A DNA stretch of 64,000 nucleotides from Siniperca chuatsi (lineage: Eukaryota; Chordata; Actinopteri; Centrarchiformes; Sinipercidae), in contig NC_058044.1 in NCBI RefSeq assembly GCF_020085105.1, positions 24,301,206-24,365,205 on the forward strand, given 5' to 3'. This document shows, in pieces, positions 46,644 through 58,942 of this stretch. The notes under the pieces were generated by a model that saw nothing but the letters and a program-made list of their open reading frames with translations, searched no databases and had not been told where the DNA came from. Made by a program: the position numbers and the translations under genes. Every line of letters starts with the position of its first letter. Position 1 is the stretch's first letter.

Positions 46644-49600
46644 ATGGCGCACTGCGCTGAGATGAAGAAAGATGTAAGAGTTTGACTATGAGTCATATTT
46701 TGCTTTTTCTCTCTCTGCTAGCATTGTGGCGTGGCAGAATTATATTAGAATAAAGGCAGTTACAGTAAAAGAGTGACACACCAAAGCAGAGGGTTAATAA
46801 TAGCAGGGGAGGGCGCTGTTTACCGTGTTTGTCACCGGCTCATGGTGGTTGGTGTCTCGGCTTTCATGGCCGCCCGGTTGACAGCACTCTCTCCGTGTGA
46901 CAGGAGCTTGAGAGGCAGTATTCACCCAGCCGGTGGTCGCACAGGATGTCGGCAGACGACGTGATCAAGGCTCATGTCAAGGCTTTAAAGGAAGGTCGGT
47001 CTGTTTTGAAGCTAGATGCTAATTCGCAACAACACGCAGAGATCCGGTTGAGGCAGGCCAGCAGCTTTATAGGGACACAGGTGTCTTGCCAAATGTATCT
47101 GTTTCCCTGTCGAGGATTAAAACATATTTTAACTGAGAAAACGCAGGCTGCCAAAGTATGTTTGTTATATATATTTCCCACCGTTTGGAACTAAATGTGT
47201 TTCTGAGGTAAAGGCTGTACAGGTTACATACTGGTAGCTGTTCTTGATGGGTTTTGTGAAGATTTTCTAGAACAATTTCATCTTTGGAGGGTGTAAACAT
47301 TATTTTTTACAAAGAAAAACCCCCCACGAAAATACATGCTCCTTCTCCTGTTCATATTCCACACAAAGCTACATAGCTGGGCATATGTGGGACATACAGT
47401 GAATTTGGTGAGCATGCTGTGCCATAGATCTAAAGGGGGAATTGGAAATGAGGGTCTCTAAAATATGTTGCCCCTCCATGTTCTCCTGAATTTGAAATAT
47501 AATGTTTCTGCACAAGGGGAAACTAGAATATGAATGGTATATAACTTTTTCATTTGATGCCTTTTATTATTAGAGAGCTAAAATCCAACATTACTCACAA
47601 TAATTTGCAGCATTGTCCACAATGACACCCAGAAATATAAAAAACGAATAGCTAGTGGTATAAACAATATGGCAAATTCTCTCACTGTATATATCGTCAC
47701 ATATTTCCCCCCTAGTGTCCACTAGAATGTCATGCTGTGTGTCCAGGTACGGAGCGTGCTCGTGGTCTGGCTCAAACTTTGCTCAACGTGCCATATGGGG
47801 AGGGAGATGGAGAGAAACTGGATGTCTACATACCCAGCACCAACTCTTTGGGTACAGACTGCCATGACACCCAAACCCCACCCCAATGTCATGCTTCAAA
47901 TATGCAGAAGCATAGATAATGCGTGAGGATTAACAGGCCTGATTCCCTCTGTTTCAGATGTCCCCCTAGTTATTTACCTACATGGAGGCTACTGGCAGTT
48001 TCTCAGGTACAGTTATGCTCCCTTCTGCTTTGCAATGCATTTCTCGTTCAGGGTTTTCATATCGATGCTTTGCACTCATACAGCAAGGAGGAGTCAGGAT
48101 TCATGGCTGTTCCACTCGTTGATAAAGGTGTGGTGGTGGTTGCCGTCGGCTATGACATTGCCCCCAAAGGTAAAGTCTTTTAATTTCTGACAAAGTTGTT
48201 TCTCTTCTTTGGGAAAAAGAGAGTTTTATGAAGATGAACTGGGAATGTCGGCCCTCTGCCGGTGCCCCTTTCACTTCTTTTCCAGGTAACATGGACCTGA
48301 TGGTGTCTCAAGTACGCAGGAGTGTTGTGTCGGTTGTTCAGCAGTATTCTCACATCAGGTACCCATGCTTGTTGCTTAAAGTTAATTCATCTTAATGCAT
48401 TACATTAAAATGCAATGTTTAAACTTTACCCTTCCCACCATCACAAATTCACTGTGTCTCTGTTTGTTTTTTATGAACTCCTACTGATCTCTCCCTCAGC
48501 GGTCTGTACCTGTGTGGCCACTCTGCTGGGGCTCACCTGGCTGCAATGGTCCTCTCCACTGACTGGTCGCAGTACAGCATCACTCCTCAGATCAAAGGTA
48601 AGGTCCGTCCGATGAAACGGGACAGGTGGTAGATACATTATACTGAAGAAGAAGCAAAGATGCTCAGAAATACAAGGCGGAGACACAAATGCTTGGCTGA
48701 TATACTTTTGTCTTTTTAATTGTTTCTCTAATTGTCTTCTAGGTGCTTTCCTTGTCAGTGGCATTTATGACCTCCTGCCCATCCTGTCCACCTACGTCAA
48801 CGAGCCTTTGAAGATGACAGAGTACGTTCCTTACTACTGTGCATACTGTATAACTGCACCTTTTAGTGCAATTAAAAGCATAATAATGTTAACACAACTG
48901 GAATTCTGCTGAAAGAGACTGATTACTTAAGTTTATGCTAGATGAGTACAGTGACGTTGGAGTAATGCTGATGTATATGTTCTACCATTGATAATAACCA
49001 GTTACATACATTACCATTGGTTATTATGTTGACATTAGCAAATCAAATAATACAGAACAAAAACATTATTGGGATCTGTTCTATGCAATCCGTTTTTAAT
49101 TTGGAATATAATGTTGGAAGCTAATGTCAGGTAATTTGTCCCTCCCTTAAAGGGGAACTCCCCCGATTTTACACATCAAAGTCTGTTTAGAGGTTTGTAT
49201 AAAGCCTTTTGTGGCTCTAGAGGGAGCTGCGTGAAATCTGATGATGTCACTTCTCGGTTGGGGCTGAAGACTACAAGTTTGAAAATGGAAAAACATCCGG
49301 GGGTGTGGACTTAGAAAGAAGTGAGCTTACCAGACCTCTGTAGCCCGCTCCGCATCTCTGCTTGAGACTAGCGGCCCGAGGCTACATTAGCCGCTACTAG
49401 CACAACACACCTAAATCTCTGACCGAACTGTTGGCAGTTCAGTTGCATTGTGGGTAATGTAGGCAGCAGGTTTTGACAAGGAAGAATAATTAGTGGAATA
49501 AAAAAGACGATATCGATTTTGATACTTTTTGTTCTAAACTGTCCATCGCGAGTCTGACAGTGTTATAGGAGTGCAATGCTAAATCGGTGGCATACTGTTG

Positions 49601-50111
49601 GAAGGGAAGGGGTATAATCTGATTACTGACCAGATAAACAGGGTTTTACAGTAATCAGACTTTCATAACATTTAAAAGGGATAATTCAATTTCCTTCCTT
49701 AACCTGATTACTCACGGTAATCCAAAGTTTGTCAACCTTGGGGGTTGGAGCTACTTGATGTACAAATTTGTTAGACGTCTAAGAATATCAATCTTAAAGT
49801 ATATGGATTTTTTTGACATTTTGGTATTTCTTAGAAAAACAGCTATGACATGTATAATATTTTCAGGACACTACATTTTGAGCTCCTTTTTAATTCACAC
49901 GACAACTTGAGAAATCTATCTATCTAGGTTTTGAAAATGTTCAGATCTAAAAATGGGATCCTGATCCAGATAAAGCTGAGAAACCCTGCGACAGCTGAAT
50001 AAATTTTTTTATGTGCGTGCATGTAAATGAACTGCGAACATTGTGTAGAAAGCATTGTGTGTGAGAGTGTTGTGATTGTTTTGTGGAGGAGAACTGTGCA
50101 TGTAAAGGTCT

Positions 50112-50163
<52 letters not shown>

Positions 50164-51744
50164 TTGTCCTCTGCTGGCTGTCGTGCCAGTCACTATATGA
50201 CTCCTCTGTGCCCCGGTTGTCTCCTGTTGGCAGGGAGGTGGCGGTGAGGAACAGCCCCAGCAAGCTGGTCCCTCAGCTCAAACTCTCCTCCTCCAGCTGC
50301 CACATCATCGTGGCCGTCGCTAAGGACGACTCACCGGAGTTTCGCAGGCAGTCGGAAGAATACTACAAAGTCAGTGCTGCTGATAGAGCATGAACACTAT
50401 TTGAGTATGAAGGGAATTATTTATTAAAGGTACCCTGTGGAGTTTTCTTGTAAACAGTCTGCATTCTTCTTCTGTGTATCGCGTGGATGTGCGTCCTTGT
50501 TTACAATACAGACAAAATGGGAACCTAAACATTGCGCCGTAGCACTGCCAGTGGTCAAAATCTCCTTGGGGTACCTTAACTTTGAAGCTATTTATTACCT
50601 TTATCATCAATTAATCAGATGATTTTTTTTTCGATTAATGGTTAAGTTTATAAAATATCAACAAATAGTGAAAAAAAGTGAATTTAAGTGCAAGGTGGCG
50701 TCTTTGAATCGCTTGTTCTGTTCAAAACCCAAAGATATATAATTTTAGAATAATGTAAAACAGAGAAAAGCAACAAATCTTTTACATTTAAGAAACTGGA
50801 ACCAGAAAAAAGGCATTTTTGATTAAAAACAATTAATCAATAACCCAACTTGTTGTCAATTTTCTAGCAATTGATCTGGCTGTCGTTTGTTGGTGAAAAC
50901 ATTCTGCCATAGACTGATCAAACTGAAAACTGAATGTATTGCTATTCACAAAGTCTTGTTTTTGAAGATGTTTAAGCAGCAGTTTGAGACCATGACAATT
51001 TCACAAAATGACAAATTTCAGTGCGCAAATTATTTGTAATCATGTTTTATTAAGATTCATCAAGTTGCCATTTTTGAAATGGTTGTGTCTATGTACTGTT
51101 TCCTTACCACTTTCTTTTGGCTTTAAAGACTTTGGCGGCGTCAGGACTTGATGTGATCATGGAGGATGTGGCGGACACAGACCACTTCAGTATCATTGAG
51201 CAACTGGTAGATGGGGAGTATCACCTAACAAAGGTACACGCGCACAAAACGCAACAAAAAAGTCACGATGAGTGTCGATGCTCTTTTCCAGAATGTTCAA
51301 TGGGACTTTATTGATATGGGAAACAGACATTAACATTGCCAGAGCAAGTGTGAAATACAAACAGAAGAAATGTGCTATTAAAATATATACAGATAAGTAA
51401 GATAAGATAATAATAATAATAATGTCTTCTTTCTTTTGAGCTTTATGATATTAATATACAATATTAATGTATAACCTGGAGCTGTGTTGATAACAAATAA
51501 TTTGAAGTTATGAGAATGAGTTTTTCTTGATGGTAGCAATAGTAGTCTTAAACCTGTTTAAAACATTATCCTGGAAACTGTCACCCAAATATCCAACCCA
51601 GTTTTAGTAGTTTTTCACAAAATTAAGCATACATTTATGGACTATAGTACATATTTTTTTAGCCTTTTAAGGTGATATTACGGTAAGCACTTTAATTCAT
51701 TCCTTTTTCTGTAGCTTCTCTTGGAGATGATGGGGAAGAGCTGA
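46644..51744 (+). CDS. afmid: AFMID (kynurenine / arylformamidase)
   Basis: Hydrolyses N-formyl-kynurenine to kynurenine and formate, the second step of tryptophan catabolism, in the cytosol. Eleven exons join in frame: 46644-46673, 46904-46994, 47747-47851, 47958-48006, 48084-48169, 48286-48358, 48500-48597, 48743-48821, 50234-50369, 51129-51233, 51715-51744, giving 293 residues (human 303). The alpha/beta-hydrolase features are complete: the oxyanion motif HGGYW (84-88), the nucleophile elbow GHSAG with Ser153, the catalytic Asp236 before SPEF and His268 in TDHF. The N-terminus [11 protein letters not shown] matches human ELENQYCPSRW. AATAAA at 52575 and 52584 probably ends the transcript. 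TK1 lies divergently upstream, as in human. Confidence 0.95.
49146..49578. mobile_element. MITE-like dispersed repeat in AFMID intron 8
   Basis: The left end GGGGAACTCCCCCGATTTTA and the right segment GCTAAATCGGTGG are partly inverted. The middle has CATCCGGGGGTGTGGACTTA and TTGCATTGTGGGTAATGTAG, segments recalled from a repeat found across percomorphs. Confidence 0.55.
50116..50161. repeat. (GT)n microsatellite in AFMID intron 8
   Basis: About 22 uninterrupted GT units, about 70 bp before the acceptor of the exon at 50234. Confidence 0.95.
50427..50581. mobile_element. Short MITE with AAAGGTACC inverted ends
   Basis: The left AAAGGTACCCTGTGGAG and the right CTCCTTGGGGTACCTT are inverted imperfect repeats about 155 bp apart with no coding interior. 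It lies in AFMID intron 9. Confidence 0.6.
50600..50890 (-). repeat. Dispersed repeat, copy 2 of the 10955-11160 family (reverse orientation)
   Basis: It shares ACAGAGAAAAGCAACAAA, CTGGAACCAG and AATTAATCAATAA-like blocks, in reverse complement and reverse order, with 10955-11160. It lies in AFMID intron 9. Confidence 0.55.
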
Positions 51745-53590
51745 GGCGGATCCATCTAATATCAACATACCTCTGTATCAACATACACCTCTGAACAGAG
51801 TCATCGTGCACCAATACTGATAAAATATGCATTATTTCAGGGTTGTACAATGCTAAATGTACAATATCTGTCCATTTTGATTGATCAACAATAAGGTGGC
51901 ATGGATTGTCTTTGACCCTCTAGTTTACTGTTTCATCAGTTTTATGTCTTTGATCACTGCTGTCAGAAAATGTCCTAAATAAGCTTTGTATGTTCCAACC
52001 ACGTTCACATGTTATCAAAACATTGTGTGCCTAAAACTGAGTCACTTCAAGGATGGTGATTATACTACAGTAAAACCTGCTCATATTCAGCTGTAAACAG
52101 ATTATTCAACGACCATAGTGCACAATGTTATTGTCAGGAAATACTGTTCCACCGGCATACAAAAAGTTGTAGAACAGAGGGTTAGTTTTGGCATATTTCC
52201 AGTGTTTTGTAAAAGGGTGGGTCTGTCTGTTTTTTTTGTTTTTCTGTCCTGTGACAATCTACACCACAACTTAAAGTCCATGGGCAAGACAAGAATTATG
52301 TCAAGAGTGCTGACATATCATACAAAGTGAATGTAGCTTTATTGTAACCTCCACAATGCTGATATCTCACCGAGGGGACTTCAATGAAAACTATATGTTT
52401 TGCACTTTTTATTTGATCCTAATACAGTAGAAGAATACTTATATTGAAATGTACAAAGAACAAATGGTACTAAATTTAACTGACACACATTGTTACTTAC
52501 TGCCCTCATTGTAGCATCTTAAATAATTGTTTACACAGAGTGTTCTATTAATCATGACTGTAGATTATAAAGAGAATAAACACAATAAATATTTATATTT
52601 GAGAATTTCTCTGATGACCGTTGTTTATGTATGTGTGTGTGTGTGTGTAGATGAGATTTGATTGTCCTATCTATGTAGCAACTAGTTGCATGTTATATTG
52701 CTCCCAAATAAGATGCAGGACTGTATTCTCCCTTATTTTAGCACCAGTTCCACACCTGGCATAGTTAGGGACCCAAAACTCTCAGGATCACTGTGTGACA
52801 GCCATTTTATGGTAATTTGATTCATTGAAAATGTATTAGATAATTTGTACCACTCAAGTACACTATAAAGTCAAGGCAGATCCTGCATTATTGATCTTGT
52901 GGCCCTGTCTCAAAGACATGTTTTTTTTTGTTTATACTGGGCTCACATGGAGCACATTACCAATTAAGTGACACAGAAAACCAAGGCCAGCTCTATCATA
53001 GGCGTGCTGGCTGGTTTCTTACCACTTACACTCAGTTCCAGTTTTTACGTACCTACACGTAGCCAAAACTAATGCAGTCTAATACAACAGCCCTGCAATA
53101 AATCCTACCTTCATGAAGGTTATGATATTCAGTTTTAGTTGAAACTTAGAAAGGTGTCGATTCAACTTCATGGTCATTTTGGTGGTTGTGTGTGGTGAGA
53201 GGTGTTTGTGTTCCTAATATTTTGTCCACCCCATTTATATCAATGAGGGTATACTAAGTAAGCTAAATATAGACCAGGTAATTAATGAGCGTGCTCGTGA
53301 CCCAAGGGGCCCAACAGCTCATTGGTACACCAGAGCGTTTTCTGTCCCTCTTAGAGAAAATGACTTGGTATATCCCCAAACATTTCACTCATTTTGTGAA
53401 CTTGTAATCAATAATACATCGGTAATAGTTATAGGGAGTGTTTAAATACCAGGTTTACCACTGTTATGGCATAATTAGGATATCATTAGTTAAGTTTTTG
53501 ACACACAATGTCCAGTGTGAGTTAAACTTTTACGACGTCAGTTCAGTTGGTTTATGGTCTCCAGGCAGGAGGAGCTAATCGCCGTGAAAC
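51745..53590. other. AFMID 3' UTR and spacer to CANT1
   Basis: AFMID should end near 52600 (AATAAA at 52575 and 52584). A short GT run lies at about 52635-52650. A CRE-like GACGTCA at 53534-53540 sits just ahead of the predicted CANT1 first exon. No BIRC5-like sequence, which follows AFMID in human, was found here. Confidence 0.45.
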
Positions 53591-53652
53591 TGCTAACCAA
53601 ACAGTCCATCAAATATGGACAACCGAGCGGACTTGAAGACTGTCTGCACCAG
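53591..53652 (+). other. cant1: Predicted CANT1 non-coding first exon (3' limit at donor)
   Basis: CTGTCTGCACCAG|GTAAGCC is a strong donor at 53652. CpGs and a CRE-like site lie just upstream. No frame in this exon runs open into the CANT1 coding frame, so the exon would be 5' UTR. It contains an ATG at 53615 that opens a short upstream frame. The 5' limit is a guess. Confidence 0.4.
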
Positions 53653-56084
53653 GTAAGCCCTAAGGTTTCAAAAGTCACGAAATGACGACCAGATAAACCC
53701 TTAACTCAGTTCAGCGTCAAATCCAGGCAGTGACTAAGCTTGTTGGTAATATTAACGTTAGCCTGGCAAAGGTTAATGCTAACAAGCTCAGGTTGCTAGC
53801 GAACGCTAGCTTCTTGGCTAACATTAGATAGAACCGGTGTGTTTCCAATTCTTGTGTAGCGTTAAGTAAGTGTTTAGCTAACTGACAACTCTCCTATGTG
53901 TAAGTACGTCGACGTCAAATCCTATAACTTTCGTGTGATTAAAAATAATTTAAAGTTTTGAGGTTTAACGTCTTGTTCACTTTCGTGGCAGCCGGTTAAA
54001 GTTTACAAGTGTTGCCGAGTACTTTACTGACTCGTCTCTCTGCCTTCGTGGCTATCCGTAAACAGGCAGGGAGGGTGTATGAGATGTAGCGTGAAGTTAA
54101 AGCAGTTATCAAAGCAGAAATGTGTCTGTGGACATAACCAGTCGGCACCTAATGAGGACTACAGCTTGTTTCATTTTCTAGTTAACTCACAGCACAGTAG
54201 TGAAAATGTTCTCAAGCCGTTGTAACATTATTGGTCAGTCTTGAGGAAAGATATTACTCAACTACCTGTTTGTCTGCATCTGTTGCATCTTCTTTTACTG
54301 TGAAACATGAATTACTATCTGTTAATGGTAAAACCAGGTGTTTTTGTTCACTTGGATGAGTTTTGTTATGATTTTCAGTGGTTCATACTTGTGATTAAAG
54401 GACAGACTAAACCAACAGAAGACACACAAACATTTACACTATGGTGGTGCTCTTTCATGGATGTTCTCCCTGTTTAACCATCCAGGTGGATTTTGCTCAG
54501 ACAGACATATTTTTTAGAATACAATACATATAAATGCCATAAAAAGATACTGAGACACCTCTGTGAAAGCTGTATGTATCTGGTAAACATAGATGGACAA
54601 AAAGTACATACATTAAGAGTGCAAATTTGATAGGAAGACTGCCTATGTTGTGATCTTAAATGGCACTGTAAGCATGAAACTTAATGGAGACTTGATGGAG
54701 ATGTATTTGGGCTTATATATTGTATATTAACATCCAACCGCATTTAAATAAAACGCTCGGACCTCATCGAAAGTGCAACCTTAGCTATTAAACTTGGTTT
54801 CAAAACTCTTTGTTCAAGATTCAATGTGCTCACCACCTCAACACACTATTCTTTCTTCATCCCACTTATATTAAAACTCAGACATGGTACACCTTTACGG
54901 GTTTAGTTTCCATGACCAACCTGTTCTTCCAGATTGACCTAAAATTATTTTTAGTGAAGCCTAGCTTTCGTTCTTGGCTCTACAAGAAGGGGTAGAAACT
55001 TGAGATAGTGTAATGGAGAGAAAAGGAGGAGACTTGGTGAGATAGAGATCAGTTATTCATGTGGGACAGAGGGCTGTAGGGACGTGGAGTTTATTATGGG
55101 ATGCGTGCGAAGGAGAACAACATGATGGTTACAGCGTGTTCAGGGGAGAAGAGGCGAAAGAAAGGTGAATAATAGAATTCTTCATACATCGAGGCTGTGT
55201 TGGGGTCTGTGCTGTAGAGGGATGGGAAATAGGAGCCATGCGTACAATAGTGACAATAAGGGCATTATTTGTTGGCCAACAGTTTGCCAATTTGACGTGT
55301 CTGTGTGTGAAAGCGCATGTTAGTGAGTGTGAATGTACTTAGACAGCCACTGAAGAGGCAGAGGGGAAAAGTAATGGTTACAAGCTGTATGTGATATAAG
55401 ATTATGTGGTTCACTTCAGAAATACCAAATATTTCTACAAACTGGTTTGTGTTTACTTATGTTTGAGAACATAGTCATTAAAGCTGATATTGCTCATTCA
55501 CAGAGACAAATATTTTGTTGACGCTGTTGTGACATTTATTTTGGGTTGCTAAATGGTGAGGATTTCTCAGTTTAATTATAAGCGCTCTGCAACTTCAGTC
55601 CCACCTAGATATTGCTTCAGCTCTACCATAAATATGTAAGATCCTGTTCCTTTTGAAGCTGCAGCATAACAAAGCTTTGTTGTGAACAAAGAACAATAGG
55701 AACAACAGCCCTTTTTCCCCAACATGTTGTTCTCCTCCCCTGTGTTCATTCTTTTATCCTTCCAAGCTATTGTTTTCAGTGGGTTTTTTTTATGCAAACT
55801 TTATAAAGTTTTTTGATAAAATTAACAATACAAAGCAGTTACAAATAGTGATTTGAATCTTGTCAGCTGAAAACAATTCCAGGTCATTCTATATAGTACC
55901 ACATGAAAACTAACGTGATTTGAATACGTAAAGAAATGCTGTAATGATGTTTCTTGATATTTTAAGGTTGTCTTTTCATACAGTTTTTGCACTTTCCTCT
56001 TTTTGTCAGTTTTTATTACCTTTTTATATTTTGTGTTATACCACATCCTCCATCATGCCTCTTTGCTGATGTGCTTAATCCCAG
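53653..56084. other. CANT1 intron 1 (predicted)
   Basis: AT-rich sequence with short, unconvincing open frames. No repeat family, RNA gene or coding exon was recognised. Its start (53653-54080) is relatively CpG-rich, as is common downstream of a promoter. Confidence 0.4.
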
Positions 56085-56143
56085 GCTATAATGATGATCA
56101 CCCCCAGTCCAAGCCTGACAGTGAGGATGAAGACGACACTTCC

Positions 56144-58942
56144 ATGACCTCCTTTGGTGTTGCAGTCCGAGGCCTCCCCCTGGCCTTGGCGTCCATGACA
56201 CAAGCTACCACCTCAGATTCACGCTTCCACCCTAAATGGCGGGCGATCACTGTGGCGACCCTGCTGGCTTTAGTGCTCATGTTATACCTGCACCGGACAG
56301 TAGGAGACAGAGACACTGCTACCAAAGGTTACTACCGCGACAGGGTTCACAATCTGCAAATGCACAGTGAGGGTGAGGATGACATCTTCAGGGACACTAA
56401 TAGACAAACTGCACGAAGCCTCTTCCGCCACCAGAAAAGGGAAAAACCTTACAATGACACATACCCGTTAAGTCCGCTGGAGAAGACAAGGCACGGCATC
56501 CGCTACCGTATTGGTGTAATCGCAGATCTGGACACAGCGTCGCGTAGCTCTAAGGATCAGACATGGTTCAGCTACATGAAAAGAGGTTACCTGACTGTTT
56601 CACATAGCGCTGACAGACTGGAGGTGGAGTGGGATGCTGAGACAGTCACTCTGGAGAGTCATCTGGCTGAGAAAGGACGAGGTAGAGGGATATAATGGAC
56701 ACATGCTGATCTGTCATTCTTTCCATATATCCACTATGTTTGTGTACTCACATCAGCATGTGGGTTACCTCAGTGTTTGATTGACTTAACTGTGCTGCAG
56801 GTATGGAGCTGTCTGAGCTGGTGGCGTTCAACGGTCACTTGTACAGTGTGGACGACCGTACGGGTGTGGTGTACAGGATCGAGGGCAACCAGGCTGTCCC
56901 CTGGGTTATATTACCTGACGGTGATGGCTCAGTCTCCAAAGGTCAGTCTCCAACAGACGTGTTTCCTATCCATTGCATACATGTAGGTCCTCTTGAGCAA
57001 CATTTCAACTACTCTAACAGTTGAACAGAGTCTTTTGGTTGTAGTCCAAAGACAGCCAATGCAGCCTTTCTTAGATCGGTCAATGTTGTGCACTATAGTT
57101 TGAAGAAAACAGTTGGCAACACAAAAACAACAGTGACTCCATAACTTTGGAAAGGTTGGGGGTCATTTTAACAGGTTCACATGCCTTCTCACAAATCAGT
57201 CTTTGTTTTGTGCGAAGGATTCAAGGCAGAGTGGCTGGCAGTGAAGGATGAGCACCTGTATGTTGGCGGCCTGGGGAAGGAGTGGACCACGACCTCTGGG
57301 GTAGTCGTCAACAACCACCCAGAGTGGGTGAAAGTTGTTGGCCACCACGGTGACGTGGCACATGAGAACTGGGTGCCGTACTACAACGCCCTGCGGAGCG
57401 CAACAGGGATCCAACCACCAGGTTCTGACAAGTTTATTTGGTTTCTTTATAGTCCTGTCTGTGATGGAAATTCTTGTGAGCTGGTCAACTCTTATTGATG
57501 AAGAAGGTTTCAGGAAACTCAGGATGTCTTAAGCAGAAGTTTTTATTGGAGCTTGGTCGTAGTAGTACAAAGTGAGGACACGGTGTAGTGCAAAACCAAA
57601 TCTGACGGATACTTCCTGGCGGGGAGTATTTAACCACTACTAGACCTACTGAGATTCACTATGTGTCCAAATAGGGTTATTCTTCACCCAGATATTCATG
57701 GGGGGAAATTCTATTGGATATTGGAACTAAACAAGAAACTATGCGTACCTAAGTCACGTTGTGTGTCATTCAAGTCGCATGCAACACTATCTAAGGGGAG
57801 ACAGACAGCCAGTCTGTTGAGTCTGAGTCAAAGTACAGCATATCTCTTCCGACATTGGTCTCCTGTGGAAACGGAGACAGCTCAGCCTCATCAGGACAGC
57901 TGCACTGACCAGTCAGTCCAGGAGACCTCGTCATATTACCTTTTAGCCTAAGGAAGGAAAACTCCTTCACACTGTCCACATACAACAATGTCTGAATTGG
58001 TATCACATCTTATTATTGGCACCAAGGGCCATGGTTTCAGATCTCTTAATACAAAAAACCCTGAATTAAATTGCTGTTACAATTGCACTAACCATATTTA
58101 AAATTCATTGGAAGATAATGTTGTATTTGTCCTAAAATAGAAAAAGCACTGATTTAGTGTTATGTCTGATTGATGTTTAATTCTAGCATCTTTTTAGGAA
58201 AAAATAAACTGTAAATCATTTTTTTCTGTTCTGAGTAATGTGTGCACCTCTACCTCTAAGGCTGTATACAGCACCACCAACAATAAGAGGGTAGGGCAGC
58301 TTGCATATAGCCTGGGAGGCAAAACTTCGCCCATGGTTTGCCGACCCAGATGAGAAAATAAACATTGTCATGAACTGAACTTCTCTCCTTTTGGATTTGG
58401 ACCACTGGACCCAAACTAAACAATTATAGCAGGAAAAAATAGCATTTTGAAAAGTGGAAATGACACCCATGATTGGCACTCACATTTATACACAGTCTGC
58501 ATAATTCCTTACCCTCATTTATTTTCATACCATTTATACCTCTCCCTTCAACAACTCTCCTTGTTCTACAGGCTACCTTATCCATGAATCAGCAGCGTGG
58601 AGTGAGCGTCTCCAGCGCTGGTTCTTCCTTCCTCGCCGTGCCAGTCACGAACACTACGAAGAGATTGCAGACGAGCGGCGTGCCACCAACCTCCTCCTGT
58701 CCTGCCCCGCAGATTTCAGCTACATAACAGTGCGCCACGTCGGACCACTCAACCCAACCCACGGCTTCTCCTCTTTTAAATTTGTTCCCGACACAGACGA
58801 TCAGATCATTCTGGCCTTGAAGTCCGAGGAGGATGCAGGCAGGATTGCCACCTACATCATTGCATTTACGCTAGACGGTCAGGTGCTGATGCCCGAGACA
58901 AAGATAGGGGATGTGAAGTACGAAGGCCTGGAGTTTATTTGA
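56144..58942 (+). CDS. cant1: CANT1 (calcium-activated nucleotidase 1)
   Basis: Type II Golgi/ER apyrase-family enzyme that hydrolyses UDP, GDP and UTP with Ca2+. In vertebrates it supports proteoglycan synthesis (human loss causes Desbuquois dysplasia). Four coding exons join in frame: 56144-56681 (this exon starts at acceptor 56085), 56801-56941, 57218-57421, 58572-58942, giving 417 residues (human 401). The start was chosen because [20 protein letters not shown] aligns with human MHSLRISVGGLPVLASMTK and no in-frame ATG lies earlier in the exon. A single membrane anchor spans about 33-49 ([17 protein letters not shown]). Conserved luminal blocks are [86 protein letters not shown] and VKYEGLEFI at the C-terminus. 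A longer stem (about 68-104) accounts for the extra length. The likely poly(A) signal is at 59737. Confidence 0.95.
57422..58571. other. CANT1 last intron with unidentified repeat-like stretch
   Basis: This 1.15 kb intron has a stretch at about 57530-57960 with a sharper composition change and CCGACATTGGTCTCCTGTGG-type sequence that may be a transposon relic. No family could be named and no second copy is in the window. Confidence 0.3.

Noticed and set aside
51745-53590. BIRC5 (survivin) expected after AFMID by human synteny
   Set aside because: No BIR-domain pattern (spaced Cys and His residues) was found on either strand.
56003-56143. N-terminal extension of CANT1 from the ATG at 56003
   Set aside because: It lies upstream of the splice acceptor at 56084 and does not match the family N-terminus, whereas the ATG at 56144 aligns with human.
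57530-57960. Possible retroelement relic in the last CANT1 intron
   Set aside because: No end repeats, tail or second copy are visible, so a family cannot be supported.
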